This document shows positions 16,128 to 23,861 of a DNA stretch of 64,000 bases, one piece after another (position 1 is the stretch's first letter; every line of letters begins with the position of its first letter). Both the position numbers and the translations under genes were made by a program. Below the pieces are notes generated by a model. It saw nothing but the letters and a program-made list of their open reading frames with translations, was not told the origin of the DNA and did not search any database. Source of the DNA: Georgenia yuyongxinii (GTDB lineage: Bacteria; Actinomycetota; Actinomycetes; Actinomycetales; Actinomycetaceae); NCBI RefSeq assembly GCF_006352065.1, contig NZ_CP040915.1, positions 3,286,001-3,350,000 of the forward strand, written 5' to 3'.

Positions 16128-16185
16128 AAGGCGCACCCTGCTGGGGGTAGGAGGTCAGAAATGACTCCCCAGCAAGGTGCGCCTT
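16128..16185 (+). other. 18-bp stem-loop whose loop carries a Shine-Dalgarno and ATG
   Basis: Arms 16128-16146 and 16167-16185 pair over 18 bp with one C-A mismatch (AAGGCGCACC with GGTGCGCCTT, TGCTGGGG with CCCCAGCA). The ~20-nt loop holds AGGAGG and an ATG at 16161 that opens a 12-codon frame (MTPQQGAPLRRS). A GAGAAT -10-like box (16118-16123) would place the transcript start at the foot of the stem. Just upstream is a small hairpin CCCC-GAAA-GGGG (16078-16089). It could be a small regulatory RNA, a terminator or a miniature inverted-repeat element. Confidence 0.6.
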
Positions 16186-16289
16186 TGCGTCGCTCGTGAC
16201 GTGACACCAGCCTGCCTTGGCGGGCCAGGTGGATGCAACATCTACGGGCGTAGAAATTGTCCTGAACGGCCCGAATGGCGTGTGGATCG

Positions 16290-16322
16290 CCTCACGTCGA
16301 GCACGACCTCACGTCGAGCACG
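16290..16322. repeat. Direct repeat of CCTCACGTCGAGCACG
   Basis: Two identical 16-mers at 16290-16305 and 16307-16322, 17 bp apart. Nearby is the dyad TCTACG-GG-CGTAGA (16241-16254). No coding use was seen. Confidence 0.9.
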
Positions 16323-16355
16323 CCCCTCGCGTCGGTCTCCCCCGCTGACGCACGA

Positions 16356-16389
16356 ACGCCCCACCTCCGCCGTGGCGGTGGTGGGGCGT
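16356..16389 (-). terminator. Stem-loop terminator after the CAP-domain gene
   Basis: ACGCCCCACCTCCGCC pairs with GGCGGTGGTGGGGCGT (one mismatch, 2-nt loop), 16 nt past the stop codon at 16406 on the minus strand. There is no T-run, as is common for actinobacterial terminators. Confidence 0.75.
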
Positions 16390-16405
16390 CGGTGCGGTGT
16401 GTCGG

Positions 16406-17272
16406 TCAGTCGCAGCTGAAGCTGAACCGCTGGGTGTTGTACAGCCCGTTGTCGGTGGCGATGGTGCCGGTGGCCACGAAGCGCAGGTCGGGGTGCAGGA
16501 TGTTGGCGCGGTGCCCCGGCGAGTCCATGTAGGCGGCCATGGCGGACTCCGGCGAGGCGGCCGTGTCCGAGGCCCAGTAGATGTTCTCGGCCCAGCCGCC
16601 ACTGCAGCCGCCGGCCGCGGTGTCGGCGTCCATCGTGCCGTCGCTGGCGTGCTGGAAGGCGCCGGTGCTGTTCATCCAGCCCGAGTGGGCCAGCGCGCCC
16701 GCGCGCAGCCCGCCCCAGTACTTCAGCGGGGCGACGCCCGCCGCGGCCCGCTCGGCGTTGATGATCGCGGCCATCCGCTGGTCAAAGGAGTCCTGGACGC
16801 CGCCGGCAGCAGCCACGGTCGGCGCGGGCGCGGGCTTCGCCGGGGCGGTGGGCGCCGCACGTTGAGGCTCGGGGGCTGGGGCCGCTGTCGTCGGTTCCGG
16901 CCGCGCCGTCGTCTCCGGCTCGGCGGTGTTCTCGGCCGTGGGCTCTGGAGCGGGAGCCGTCGTCGGCGCCGGCTCGGCGATCTCGAGGGGCGCCTTCGTG
17001 GGCTGCTCGGTCGGCTCGGCGGGCGACTTCGCGGTCGGTGCGTCCGTCGCCTCGGACGAGGCGCCGTAGCGACCCGGCTTTAGGAGGTCGGTGACGGCCG
17101 CGGGCTTTTCCGCCGGTGCGGACACCGCCGGAAGCTCGGCCTTCCCGGGCCCGCTGAGCGGCAGCTCGATGGCACCGGCGGAGATGGTGGCGGCCAGACC
17201 GATGCCCACCGTCAGGCCGACGGCCACGACGGCGCGCTTCCTGATGGCAACACCGCGCTTCTTCACACGCAT
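16406..17272 (-). CDS. Secreted CAP/SCP-domain protein
   Basis: 288 aa. A twin-Lys N-terminus and hydrophobic core (AVVAVGLTVGIGLAATISAG) act as signal peptide or anchor. Residues ~50-160 are a disordered Pro/Ala/Thr/Glu linker, and the C-terminal ~125 residues are a CAP (SCP/PR1-like) domain: IINAERAAAGVAPL, ALAHSGWMNSTGAFQHAS, GWAENIYWAS and MDSPGHRANILHPDL. In bacteria such proteins are secreted, and their activity is mostly unknown. GGAG lies upstream of the ATG at 17272. It is followed by a clear hairpin terminator. Confidence 0.88.
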   Translation of the reverse strand: MRVKKRGVAIRKRAVVAVGLTVGIGLAATISAGAIELPLSGPGKAELPAVSAPAEKPAAVTDLLKPGRYGASSEATDAPTAKSPAEPTEQPTKAPLEIAEPAPTTAPAPEPTAENTAEPETTARPEPTTAAPAPEPQRAAPTAPAKPAPAPTVAAAGGVQDSFDQRMAAIINAERAAAGVAPLKYWGGLRAGALAHSGWMNSTGAFQHASDGTMDADTAAGGCSGGWAENIYWASDTAASPESAMAAYMDSPGHRANILHPDLRFVATGTIATDNGLYNTQRFSFSCD

Positions 17273-17463
17273 GCCGTGTTTGCTCCTTGTGTCGTCCGTT
17301 GGGCCACCCGAAAGGTTAGGTGGCGAACAGCCGTCCGATAAACCTGGAGGCGGCTCACGAGGAAAAGATCACAGTTTCGTAACGTCGGTGTGGTCGCCAA
17401 CGTCCGATTGGCGGTGCTCGGCCCCACCGGACGCGGCCGCCCGGAACGTGGTTGGCTTCGACC

Positions 17464-17895
17464 ATGGACCCGACCACGAGCCATGTCAACGACACCGAGG
17501 TCGTCCGCCGGCTGCTCAGCACGCCGGGCCGGTGGGCCGTCGTGGGCCTCTCCGAGAACCCGGCCCGCACGGCGTACGAGATCGCCGAATACCTGCAGCG
17601 GGACCTGGGCATGAAGATCGTCCCGGTTCACCCCAAGGCCGACACGGTGCACGGGGAGCCGGGCTACCCGACTCTCGCCGACGTGCCCGGCGCCATCGAC
17701 GTCGTGGACGTCTTCGTGCGGTCCGCGCTCGCCGGGGCCGTGGTGGACCAGGCGATCGCCGTCGGCGCGAAGGCGGTCTGGCTGCAGCTGGGCGTGATCG
17801 ACGAGGCCGCCGCCGCGCGGGCCACGGAGGCGGGCCTCGACGTCGTCATGAACACCTGCCCCGCCATCGAGGCGCCGCGGCTCGGGATCGCCTGA
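17464..17895 (+). CDS. CoA-binding (YccU-type) protein
   Basis: 143 aa, single Rossmann-like CoA-binding domain. Signature stretches are TPGRWAVVGLSENPARTAYE, IVPVHPKAD, VDVFVRSALAGAVVDQAI, AKAVWLQLGVIDEAAA and, near the C-terminus, VVMNTCPAIE with the conserved Cys-Pro. The family binds CoA or a similar nucleotide and has no established reaction. The ATG at 17464 is chosen; a TTG at 17452 is in frame. It is monocistronic, divergent from the CAP-domain gene. Confidence 0.87.
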   Translation: MDPTTSHVNDTEVVRRLLSTPGRWAVVGLSENPARTAYEIAEYLQRDLGMKIVPVHPKADTVHGEPGYPTLADVPGAIDVVDVFVRSALAGAVVDQAIAVGAKAVWLQLGVIDEAAAARATEAGLDVVMNTCPAIEAPRLGIA

Positions 17896-17980
17896 TCAGC
17901 CAGGGCGTTCGTCCCGCCGAGCTCTCTCCGCATCGCTCTCGAAGATCGAGAGCGATGGTGCCGGCGCCGCACCCGCGAGG

Positions 17981-18385
17981 TCACACCTCGAGGACCAGCA
18001 GGAGCTCGGCTAACCCGTCGAAGTCATGCGCGTTCCGCGTGACCAGCGGAAGGTCCTCGGCGACGGCGACCGACGCGATGAGAAGGTCGGCGAAGCGTCG
18101 CGGTGGCCGCCGCCCGCGCGCGAATACCGCGGCGTACACCCGGCCATATGCACGAGCCGCTTCGATGCCAAAGGGCAGCGGGTCGAAGGCAGCCTCCGCT
18201 CGCTGAAGCCGGTCCTGCCGCCGGGCGCGCTCGGCTGCATCGGTCGCGGCCGACGGTCCCGCTGCGAGCTCGGCCATGGTGACCGCCGAGATGGCGACCT
18301 GCTCGGGCAGCCGCTCCGGATCCAATGATTCGAGGCCGATTACCACGGAGGTGTCGAGCAGACCCCGTGCGAGCCGCTCAGGCAC
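17981..18385 (-). CDS. vapC: VapC-type PIN-domain toxin ribonuclease
   Basis: 134 aa. The PIN acidic residues are visible in order: Asp in GLLDTSVVIG, Glu in TMAELAAG, Asp in FADLLIASVA and Asp in RNAHDFDGL, so a Mg-dependent RNase site appears intact. The GTG at 18385 overlaps the end of the antitoxin gene by 8 nt, as usual for vapBC; the open frame extends further upstream but only inside the antitoxin gene. The RNA target is unknown. Confidence 0.87.
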   Translation of the reverse strand: MPERLARGLLDTSVVIGLESLDPERLPEQVAISAVTMAELAAGPSAATDAAERARRQDRLQRAEAAFDPLPFGIEAARAYGRVYAAVFARGRRPPRRFADLLIASVAVAEDLPLVTRNAHDFDGLAELLLVLEV

Positions 18386-18632
18386 TGGGATCGATGTCCT
18401 GCTCGACGACCTCATCGAGGTCCTGCTTCATCCGCTCCCAGTCGACACCCGGAGCGTGACGGAAGATGTCGATCGCCGCGCGGGAATCGATGAACCGCTG
18501 GCGGCGCAGCGGGCGCAGCTCTCCGACCGGATGGCCGTGGCGGGCCACAGTGAACGTCCGCCCTTCCTCGAGGGCGCGCATGATCCGACCGCTGTCGTTG
18601 CGCAGCTCGCGCTGGCTGATCTGCTCACTCAC
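18378..18632 (-). CDS. vapB: VapB/Phd-type antitoxin
   Basis: 84 aa. The N-terminal half has the Phd/YefM fold pattern (ISQRELRNDSGRIMRALEEG, then FTVARHGHPVGELRPL). The C-terminal helix FRHAPGVDWERMKQDLDEVV would wrap around VapC. The start is GTG at 18632 with a TACGCT -10 box 7 nt upstream, so translation is probably leaderless. An inverted repeat overlaps that box, consistent with autorepression by VapB or the VapBC complex. Confidence 0.87.
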   Translation of the reverse strand: MSEQISQRELRNDSGRIMRALEEGRTFTVARHGHPVGELRPLRRQRFIDSRAAIDIFRHAPGVDWERMKQDLDEVVEQDIDPSA

Positions 18633-18639
18633 GGCTGGA

Positions 18640-18659
18640 AGCGTAGCGGAGCGTGCTAC
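18640..18659 (-). promoter_or_regulatory. Promoter and operator of vapBC
   Basis: The -10 box TACGCT (18645-18640, minus strand) is 7 nt from the GTG. The perfect inverted repeat GTAGC-N7-GCTAC (18643-18659) overlaps it. Confidence 0.55.
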
Positions 18660-18670
18660 AGCTCGCAGGA

Positions 18671-19828
18671 CTAGCTGTGGACGGTTGACCGATTCGTCCG
18701 CGGCGACAGGGCTGGCCGGGCCCGCCGCAAGGAAGTCTCAACCGAACGACGCATGCGCGGGCTGAGCCGCTTCTCCAGGGCGTGCAGCCCGATCGCCAAG
18801 ACCACCGCGAGGGCACAGGCGGCGGCGAGGACCACCCACCGGTTGGCATGCGGGGCGAGCAGGTCGATCGCCCACCAGCCCCAGTACTCGTGGATGAGGT
18901 ACAGCGGGTAGGTCAGTGCGCCGAACGTCATGAGCCACGGCGCCCGCAGGTGCTGCACGCGGGTCAGCGCGATGACGGCGATCGCCGCGAAGCAGCCCGC
19001 GGTGAGCACCCCGAGCACCCACGGGTTGGGGGTGAAGACGGTGTTGGTGGTCACCGAGGTCATCTGCCACGGGACCGTGTTGCGCACCGCCAGGCCGACG
19101 TTCATGACCACCAGGAGCCACGGCACGACCGCGTGGCCCTCGCGGTGCATGAGGTAGAGGAGCATGCCGCCGGCGAAGAAGGGGGCGTAGCCGTCGGCCA
19201 GGGCGGTGCTGGCGTGCTCCCACCCGAGCTCGAGCGCCACCTGCGCGACCACCGGCCACAGCGCGCACAGCCACAGCAGCCGCTTCCGGGTGATCCCCCA
19301 CTCCACGAGCAGCACCATGATCAGGTAGAACCGCAGCTCCACCCACAGGGTCCAGTACACGCCGTCGACGTGCCGGACGTCGAAGAGCTCCTGGAGCATG
19401 GTGAGGTTGACCAGCGCCTCGTGGACGCTGATGTCCTTCCCGGCGGGCCAGATAAACAGCAGCAGCACCGAGGTGGCGACGACGGCGATCCAGTACGGCG
19501 GGTACAGCCGGGCGAGCCGGGAGGCGACGACGTACGGCACGTCCCGGCCCCAGGCGGTCATGAGGATCGCGAAGCCGGAGACGACGAAGAACAGCTCTGG
19601 GCCGAGCACGGCGTAGATGAGGACCGGGCCGGTCTCGGGGAAGACGTGTCCGGGGTCGTCTCCCCACACCTGCGACCAGCGTGCGGTGAAGTGGTAGAGC
19701 ATGACGCCGACGGCGGCGAGGAACCGGATGCCGTCGATCGCGTAGAGCCGAGGACGGTCGTACGCCGTCATCCTTGGGTGTTTACCCAGGTCAGGCGTCG
19801 ACGTGCGGAGGCGGAGCGTGGTTGCCAT
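18671..19828 (-). CDS. Acyltransferase-3 family membrane protein
   Basis: 385 aa with about ten transmembrane segments. The family start motif is RLYAIDGIRFLAAVGVMLYH, with the catalytic-type His near residue 45. FFVVSGFAILMTAW and ASRLARLYPPYW follow, and YPLYLIHEYWGWW lies near the C-terminus. These proteins move acyl groups (often O-acetyl) onto sugars of surface polysaccharides or onto lipids. The ATG at 19828 has TAGCGT 7 nt upstream (19841-19836), suggesting a leaderless message; an in-frame ATG at 19771 also exists. Confidence 0.87.
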   Translation of the reverse strand: MATTLRLRTSTPDLGKHPRMTAYDRPRLYAIDGIRFLAAVGVMLYHFTARWSQVWGDDPGHVFPETGPVLIYAVLGPELFFVVSGFAILMTAWGRDVPYVVASRLARLYPPYWIAVVATSVLLLFIWPAGKDISVHEALVNLTMLQELFDVRHVDGVYWTLWVELRFYLIMVLLVEWGITRKRLLWLCALWPVVAQVALELGWEHASTALADGYAPFFAGGMLLYLMHREGHAVVPWLLVVMNVGLAVRNTVPWQMTSVTTNTVFTPNPWVLGVLTAGCFAAIAVIALTRVQHLRAPWLMTFGALTYPLYLIHEYWGWWAIDLLAPHANRWVVLAAACALAVVLAIGLHALEKRLSPRMRRSVETSLRRARPALSPRTNRSTVHS

Positions 19829-19835
19829 TCATTCC

Positions 19836-19841
19836 ACGCTA
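19836..19841 (-). promoter_or_regulatory. -10 element (TAGCGT) of the acyltransferase gene
   Basis: TAGCGT with a 7-nt spacer to the ATG at 19828, and no Shine-Dalgarno. Confidence 0.45.
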
Positions 19842-19956
19842 GGTGCGGCCCTACGGACCTGCCACCGGAATATCACGATTCGGTCACGGTGGAGCGGGGC
19901 GGTGCGCCGCGGCGGCGATGCCGATGAAGTCGGCCACGCCGAGACCACGCGCACAT

Positions 19957-20029
19957 CGGGGAACATCCGTCAGGGCTTGCCTGACGGATGTTCCCCGCGG
20001 CGCCGGGAACGGCGCCGTTCCCGGCGCCG
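19957..20029. repeat. Two adjacent perfect palindromic structures
   Basis: Arms 19957-19974 and 19980-19997 form a perfect 18-bp stem with loop GCTTG. Directly abutting it, 19998-20029 is a perfect 32-bp palindrome (CGGCGCCGGGAACGGC followed by its complement). Smaller dyads follow (TTCCGG-AGC-CCGGAA near 20055; ACGCCG/CGGCGT at 20176-20196), and the 10-mer AGCGTCACCG is repeated near 20208-20240. The surrounding 423-bp gap (19829-20251) holds no gene. The structures may terminate the leftward catabolic operon or be REP-like elements. Confidence 0.85.
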
Positions 20030-20251
20030 AAGACGTGCACGGCGCGGTTCCGGAGCCCGGAAGCGGGCCCGCAGTGCCCAGAGCCGCGGCGACGCCCCCG
20101 CCCGTCCCGCGGTCCCGGGCCGGACGAGGGCGCCGTTTCGAGGCTAATTCGGTCTGCGTTGTTTGGCTACTTGTGACGCCGGAGCCGGTACGGCGTGGGC
20201 TTCACAGAGCGTCACCGAGCGTCACCGAGCGCCACCGGCGTGCGCTTCATC

Positions 20252-21130
20252 TCAGCGCTGCGCGAGGTCGACGCCCGCCTTGTCGGCCAGGACCTTGACA
20301 AGAGCAGAAGCGTTGAGCTCGCCGAGCCCCTCCGCCGCGGCGATCTCCAGCGTCTCGGCCGCCACCCACGCCCCGGGCACCGGCGCGCCGACCTGCTTGG
20401 CGAGGTGCCCGATCAGAGCGACGTCCTTGCGCATCAGGTGCAGCGCGAAAGCCGGCGAGTAGTCGTCCTTCAGGATCGAGGCGCCGACGCCGTCGTAGAT
20501 CGGGGTGCGGAAGTCCGTCACGGCGACGACGTCGAGCACCTTGCGCAGGTCGAGCCCGGCAGCCCGGGCGAGGGTGAGGCCCTCCCCCAGGGACTGCAGC
20601 TGGGCTGCGACGAGCAGGTTGCCCACGAGCTTCATGCGGGCGCCTGAGCCCGCCGGCCCCATGTGGTGCACCGACTCGCTGACGGCATCGAGGACGGGAC
20701 GCACCCGGGCGACCGTCTCGTCGTCGCCGCCCACGACCACCCACAGCCCGCCGGCCTCCGCCTCGCCCTTCGACCCGAACACCGGGGCGTCGAGCATCGC
20801 GATGCCACGCTCGGCGTAGGCCGCGTGCTCCTCGTCGCTGAGCGACGCGCTGATCGTGGACATGTCGACGACGACGGTGGGTGCCTCGACGTGGGCCAGC
20901 ACGCCGTCCTCCCCCATGGCGACGGCACGCACGGCGGCGTCGTCCGAGAGGCAGTAGAGCACCACGTCCTGGTCGCGCACGGCGTCAGCGATCGACGCCG
21001 CCGTCCGCGCGCCGGAGACCTCGGCGCCTGCGGTGCGGTTCCACACCGTGACCACGTGCCCGGCCGCCACCAGGTTCACGGCCATGCCGCGCCCCATGGT
21101 GCCCAGCCCGAGAACCGCGACAGCGCTCAT
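20252..21130 (-). CDS. NAD(P)-dependent beta-hydroxyacid dehydrogenase (HIBADH family)
   Basis: 292 aa. An N-terminal Rossmann nucleotide site (VLGLGTMGRGMAVNLVAAGH) and the substrate-binding DMSTIS are followed by GPAGSGARMKLVGN, which holds the likely catalytic Lys. The C-terminal helical domain completes a normal-length 3-hydroxyisobutyrate dehydrogenase-type enzyme. Family members oxidise 3-hydroxyacids such as 3-hydroxyisobutyrate, tartronate or sugar acids like threonate. The ATG overlaps the DhaL stop by 4 nt, so it is the last gene of the transporter-kinase operon and probably oxidises or reduces an intermediate of that pathway. Confidence 0.86.
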   Translation of the reverse strand: MSAVAVLGLGTMGRGMAVNLVAAGHVVTVWNRTAGAEVSGARTAASIADAVRDQDVVLYCLSDDAAVRAVAMGEDGVLAHVEAPTVVVDMSTISASLSDEEHAAYAERGIAMLDAPVFGSKGEAEAGGLWVVVGGDDETVARVRPVLDAVSESVHHMGPAGSGARMKLVGNLLVAAQLQSLGEGLTLARAAGLDLRKVLDVVAVTDFRTPIYDGVGASILKDDYSPAFALHLMRKDVALIGHLAKQVGAPVPGAWVAAETLEIAAAEGLGELNASALVKVLADKAGVDLAQR

Positions 21131-21753
21131 GACGCCACCACCGCTTCCGCAGTCTGCCAGGACTCGAGGAACCGCAACATGGCGGTGGCGCCCGGGTCCT
21201 GCAGGCCGATGCTGCGCTCCTGCAGCCAGGACGCCCGGCCGCGCCGGGACTGCAGGTCGCGGGTGTCGACCACGGCCTTCTCGGCCGCCGCGATGGCGTC
21301 CGCGAGACCGCTGGCGCCGTCCGGCGCGGCGGCGAGCGCGTCGGCCGCGGGCAGGATCGCGTCGAGGATCGTCTTGTCCCCCAGCTGCGTCTTGCCGCGC
21401 TGGGCGATGTTCTCGCCGGCGGCCCGGACGAACCGTGCGGCGGCCGCCACGTCTACCTCCTCGACGTCGGCCCATGCCTTGGACCCGGCGAGCAGCCCGC
21501 CGGCAACGAGCGCCGCCATCGTGGACGGGTTCGCGTTGGCAAACGCCTTCGCGGCGGCCCGGGCGATCTCGGCGGGCGTCGCACCCTCGTCGATGGCGCC
21601 GAGCGCCTCGATGACGGCGTTGGCGCCGAGCGAGATGGTGATGCCGAGGTCGCCGTCGCCCAGGGCCTGGTCGAGGTCGCGCAGCTCGTCGGCGTGCGTG
21701 ACCAGCTCGGCCAGGCTGCGCTGGATGGCGCCGACAAGCTCTGTGGAATGCAT
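21127..21753 (-). CDS. dhaL: DhaL-type kinase subunit (ADP-binding)
   Basis: 208 aa. The metal/nucleotide residues of the DhaL barrel are visible: DLDQALGDGDLGITIS near residue 27, NANPSTMAALVAGG and GDKTILDAILPAADAL. DhaL carries the nucleotide that phosphorylates the substrate bound covalently to DhaK. No DhaM phosphotransferase subunit is encoded here, so the donor is either ATP, as in ATP-dependent DhaK/DhaL kinases, or a DhaM encoded elsewhere. It starts 4 nt after the dhaK stop. Confidence 0.88.
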   Translation of the reverse strand: MHSTELVGAIQRSLAELVTHADELRDLDQALGDGDLGITISLGANAVIEALGAIDEGATPAEIARAAAKAFANANPSTMAALVAGGLLAGSKAWADVEEVDVAAAARFVRAAGENIAQRGKTQLGDKTILDAILPAADALAAAPDGASGLADAIAAAEKAVVDTRDLQSRRGRASWLQERSIGLQDPGATAMLRFLESWQTAEAVVAS

Positions 21754-21757
21754 GGGA

Positions 21758-22759
21758 TCAGACCTCCTGGAAGAACGGGGACGCGGCGGGCGCGTCGAGC
21801 AGGGCGAGGCGGGCGTCGTCGAGCTTGAGCAGCGAGATGGAGGCGCCGGCCATCTCCAGGCTCGTGGCGTACTCGCCGACGTACTTGCGCTCGATGGCGA
21901 TGCCGCGGTCAGCGAGCAGCTGGTGCACGCGGCGGTACATGACGTAGAGCTCCTCCAGCGGCGTGGCGCCCAGCCCGTTGACGAGCACGGCCACGCGGTC
22001 GCCCGACGTGACCTCCAGGTCCGCGACGAGCGCGGTGACGAGGCGCTCGGTGATCTCGTCCGCGGTCTCGAGCGGGCCGCGGTGGATGCCGGGCTCGCCG
22101 TGGATCCCGATGCCGATCTCCATCTCGCCGTCGGGCAGGTCGAAGCTCGGCTCGCCCGTGGTCGGCAGGATGGTCGGGGCCAGCCCGATGCCCATCGTCG
22201 CGGTGTGCTCGACGACGTCCTCGGCGACCGCGGCGACCTCCTCAAGGCTGTCGCCACGCTCGGCGGCGGCACCCGCGGCCTTGTACGCGAAGAAGATGCC
22301 TGCGACGCCGCGGCGGTCGTGCTTGCGCTCCTTCGGCTGGCTGGCGACGTCGTCGCGGCCGAGCACGGTACGGGTCTCGATGTCCTCGAGCTCGGCAAGG
22401 TCGGCGGCGAGGTCGAAGTTGAAGACGTCGCCGCCGTAGTTGCCGTACAGGTACAGCACGCCACGGCCGCCGTCGACGGCCTTCGCTGCCTCGAAGCACT
22501 GCTGCGAGCTGGGCGAGCTGAAGACGTTGCCGATCGCGACCCCGGAGGCGAGGCCCTTGCCGACGTAGCCCTTGAAGAGCGGCAGGTGGCCGGAGCCGCC
22601 GCCGGTGACGATGCCGACCTTGCCGGCGACCGGGGCGTCTGCCCGCACGAGGATGCGGGGGTCGTCGCCGGGGGTCTTCACCTGGTCGGGGTGGGCCAGG
22701 AGGATGCCCTCGATCATCTCGTCGACGAAGTTCTCGGGCTTGTTGATGATCTTCTTCAT
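21758..22759 (-). CDS. dhaK: DhaK-type kinase subunit (ketose/hydroxyaldehyde binding)
   Basis: 333 aa, full length. The glycine-rich substrate region VTGGGSGHLPLFKGYVG, LYGNYGGDVFNFDLA and the His at residue 220 in GIGIHGEPGIHR are present; that His would bind the carbonyl group covalently. DhaK classically binds dihydroxyacetone, but relatives in actinobacteria phosphorylate erythrulose and similar short ketoses. The neighbouring ribose-type ABC importer suggests an imported C3-C5 polyol or ketose. The exact sugar is not decided by sequence. Confidence 0.9.
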   Translation of the reverse strand: MKKIINKPENFVDEMIEGILLAHPDQVKTPGDDPRILVRADAPVAGKVGIVTGGGSGHLPLFKGYVGKGLASGVAIGNVFSSPSSQQCFEAAKAVDGGRGVLYLYGNYGGDVFNFDLAADLAELEDIETRTVLGRDDVASQPKERKHDRRGVAGIFFAYKAAGAAAERGDSLEEVAAVAEDVVEHTATMGIGLAPTILPTTGEPSFDLPDGEMEIGIGIHGEPGIHRGPLETADEITERLVTALVADLEVTSGDRVAVLVNGLGATPLEELYVMYRRVHQLLADRGIAIERKYVGEYATSLEMAGASISLLKLDDARLALLDAPAASPFFQEV

Positions 22760-22793
22760 GACGTTCCTTTCGTCGAACAGCTAGGGATGACGG

Positions 22794-23861
22794 TCAAGCG
22801 CTGGTGGCCGCGACCGCGCGTCTCGGCCGACGGCGGCGGCGCCACTTGACCTGGTCGAGGACCATGACCGCCACGAGGATGAGGCCCTGGGCCATCGCGT
22901 ACTCGAAGGCGGAGAGACGGACGGCGGTGAAGCCGCTCTGGACGATCTGCAGCGTGAGGGTCGCCAGGACGACCCCGAACACCGTCGCGAACCCGCCGTT
23001 GGGGTTGGTGCCCGCCAGGACGGCGATGACGACGACGAGCAGCAAGTACGAGGCGCCGTAGTCGGCCGAGGCGGTGGGGTTGCGGCCGAGGAACAGCACC
23101 CCGGCGACGGACCCGAGCAGGCCGGTGAGCAGGTACGTGCCCATGAGCACCCGGGTGCTGTTGATGCCGGAGAAGCGCGCCGCGGTGGGGTTGGCGCCCT
23201 GCAGGGTCACCTTCAGGCCGAGCGGCGTACGGTTGACGACCAGGCCGAGGGCCAGGGCGACGAGGATGAAGACGACGAACAGGGTGGGCACCCCGCCCAA
23301 CGTCGACTGGCCGAAGGCGGTCAGTCCCGACGGCGCCCCGTACAGCGTCTTGCCGCCGGTCCAGGCGACCGCGATGCCGTTGTAGATCTGCATCGTGCCC
23401 AGCGTCGCGAGGATCGGGGTGATCCCGACCTTGGCCACCAGGATGCCGTTGATGAGGCCACCGAGGAGCCCGACCCCAACTCCCGCGAGCACGATCACCG
23501 GGAACAGCTGGTCGGCCTGGGCCGGGTCGTTCGCCGCGACCGCCGTGTAGAGCGTGGACATGGTGATCGCGGTGAGGCTCGCGATCGACACGAGCGAGAG
23601 GTCGATGCCGCCGCTGAGCATCGCGAGCATCATCGCCAGGGCGAGCACGCCGACCTCGGGCGACGCCAGCGCGATGTTCTGCAGGTTGATCGGGCTAAGG
23701 AACACCGAGGGGTTGAGCACCGTGAAGAGCGCGAACGCCGCGACGACGAGCAGCAGCATCCGCCGCGCGCTGCGGTCCACGTGGACCGAGGCGAGCAGGT
23801 CCTGCCACCGGGTGTCGACGGACCGGTTGAGCCGCCGCATCGAGGGCTGAGTGTCGTTCAT
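22794..23861 (-). CDS. ABC sugar transporter permease (RbsC-like), second of two
   Basis: 355 aa. About eight to ten hydrophobic segments include the ribose/galactose permease motif AMMLAMLSGGIDLSLVSIASL and NGILVAKVGITPILATLGTM. It starts in a 4-nt overlap with the preceding permease gene. Two different permeases suggest a heterodimeric channel. Confidence 0.87.
   Translation of the reverse strand: MNDTQPSMRRLNRSVDTRWQDLLASVHVDRSARRMLLLVVAAFALFTVLNPSVFLSPINLQNIALASPEVGVLALAMMLAMLSGGIDLSLVSIASLTAITMSTLYTAVAANDPAQADQLFPVIVLAGVGVGLLGGLINGILVAKVGITPILATLGTMQIYNGIAVAWTGGKTLYGAPSGLTAFGQSTLGGVPTLFVVFILVALALGLVVNRTPLGLKVTLQGANPTAARFSGINSTRVLMGTYLLTGLLGSVAGVLFLGRNPTASADYGASYLLLVVVIAVLAGTNPNGGFATVFGVVLATLTLQIVQSGFTAVRLSAFEYAMAQGLILVAVMVLDQVKWRRRRRPRRAVAATSA

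Noticed and set aside
17273-17463. ydaO-type c-di-AMP riboswitch upstream of the CAP-domain gene
   Set aside because: Such riboswitches often precede wall-hydrolase genes, but the conserved ydaO core sequences were not found; only a short hairpin is present.
20252-22759. PEP-dependent dihydroxyacetone phosphotransferase (DhaKLM)
   Set aside because: No DhaM subunit is encoded here; the kinase may be ATP-dependent or use a DhaM elsewhere, so PEP dependence is not claimed.
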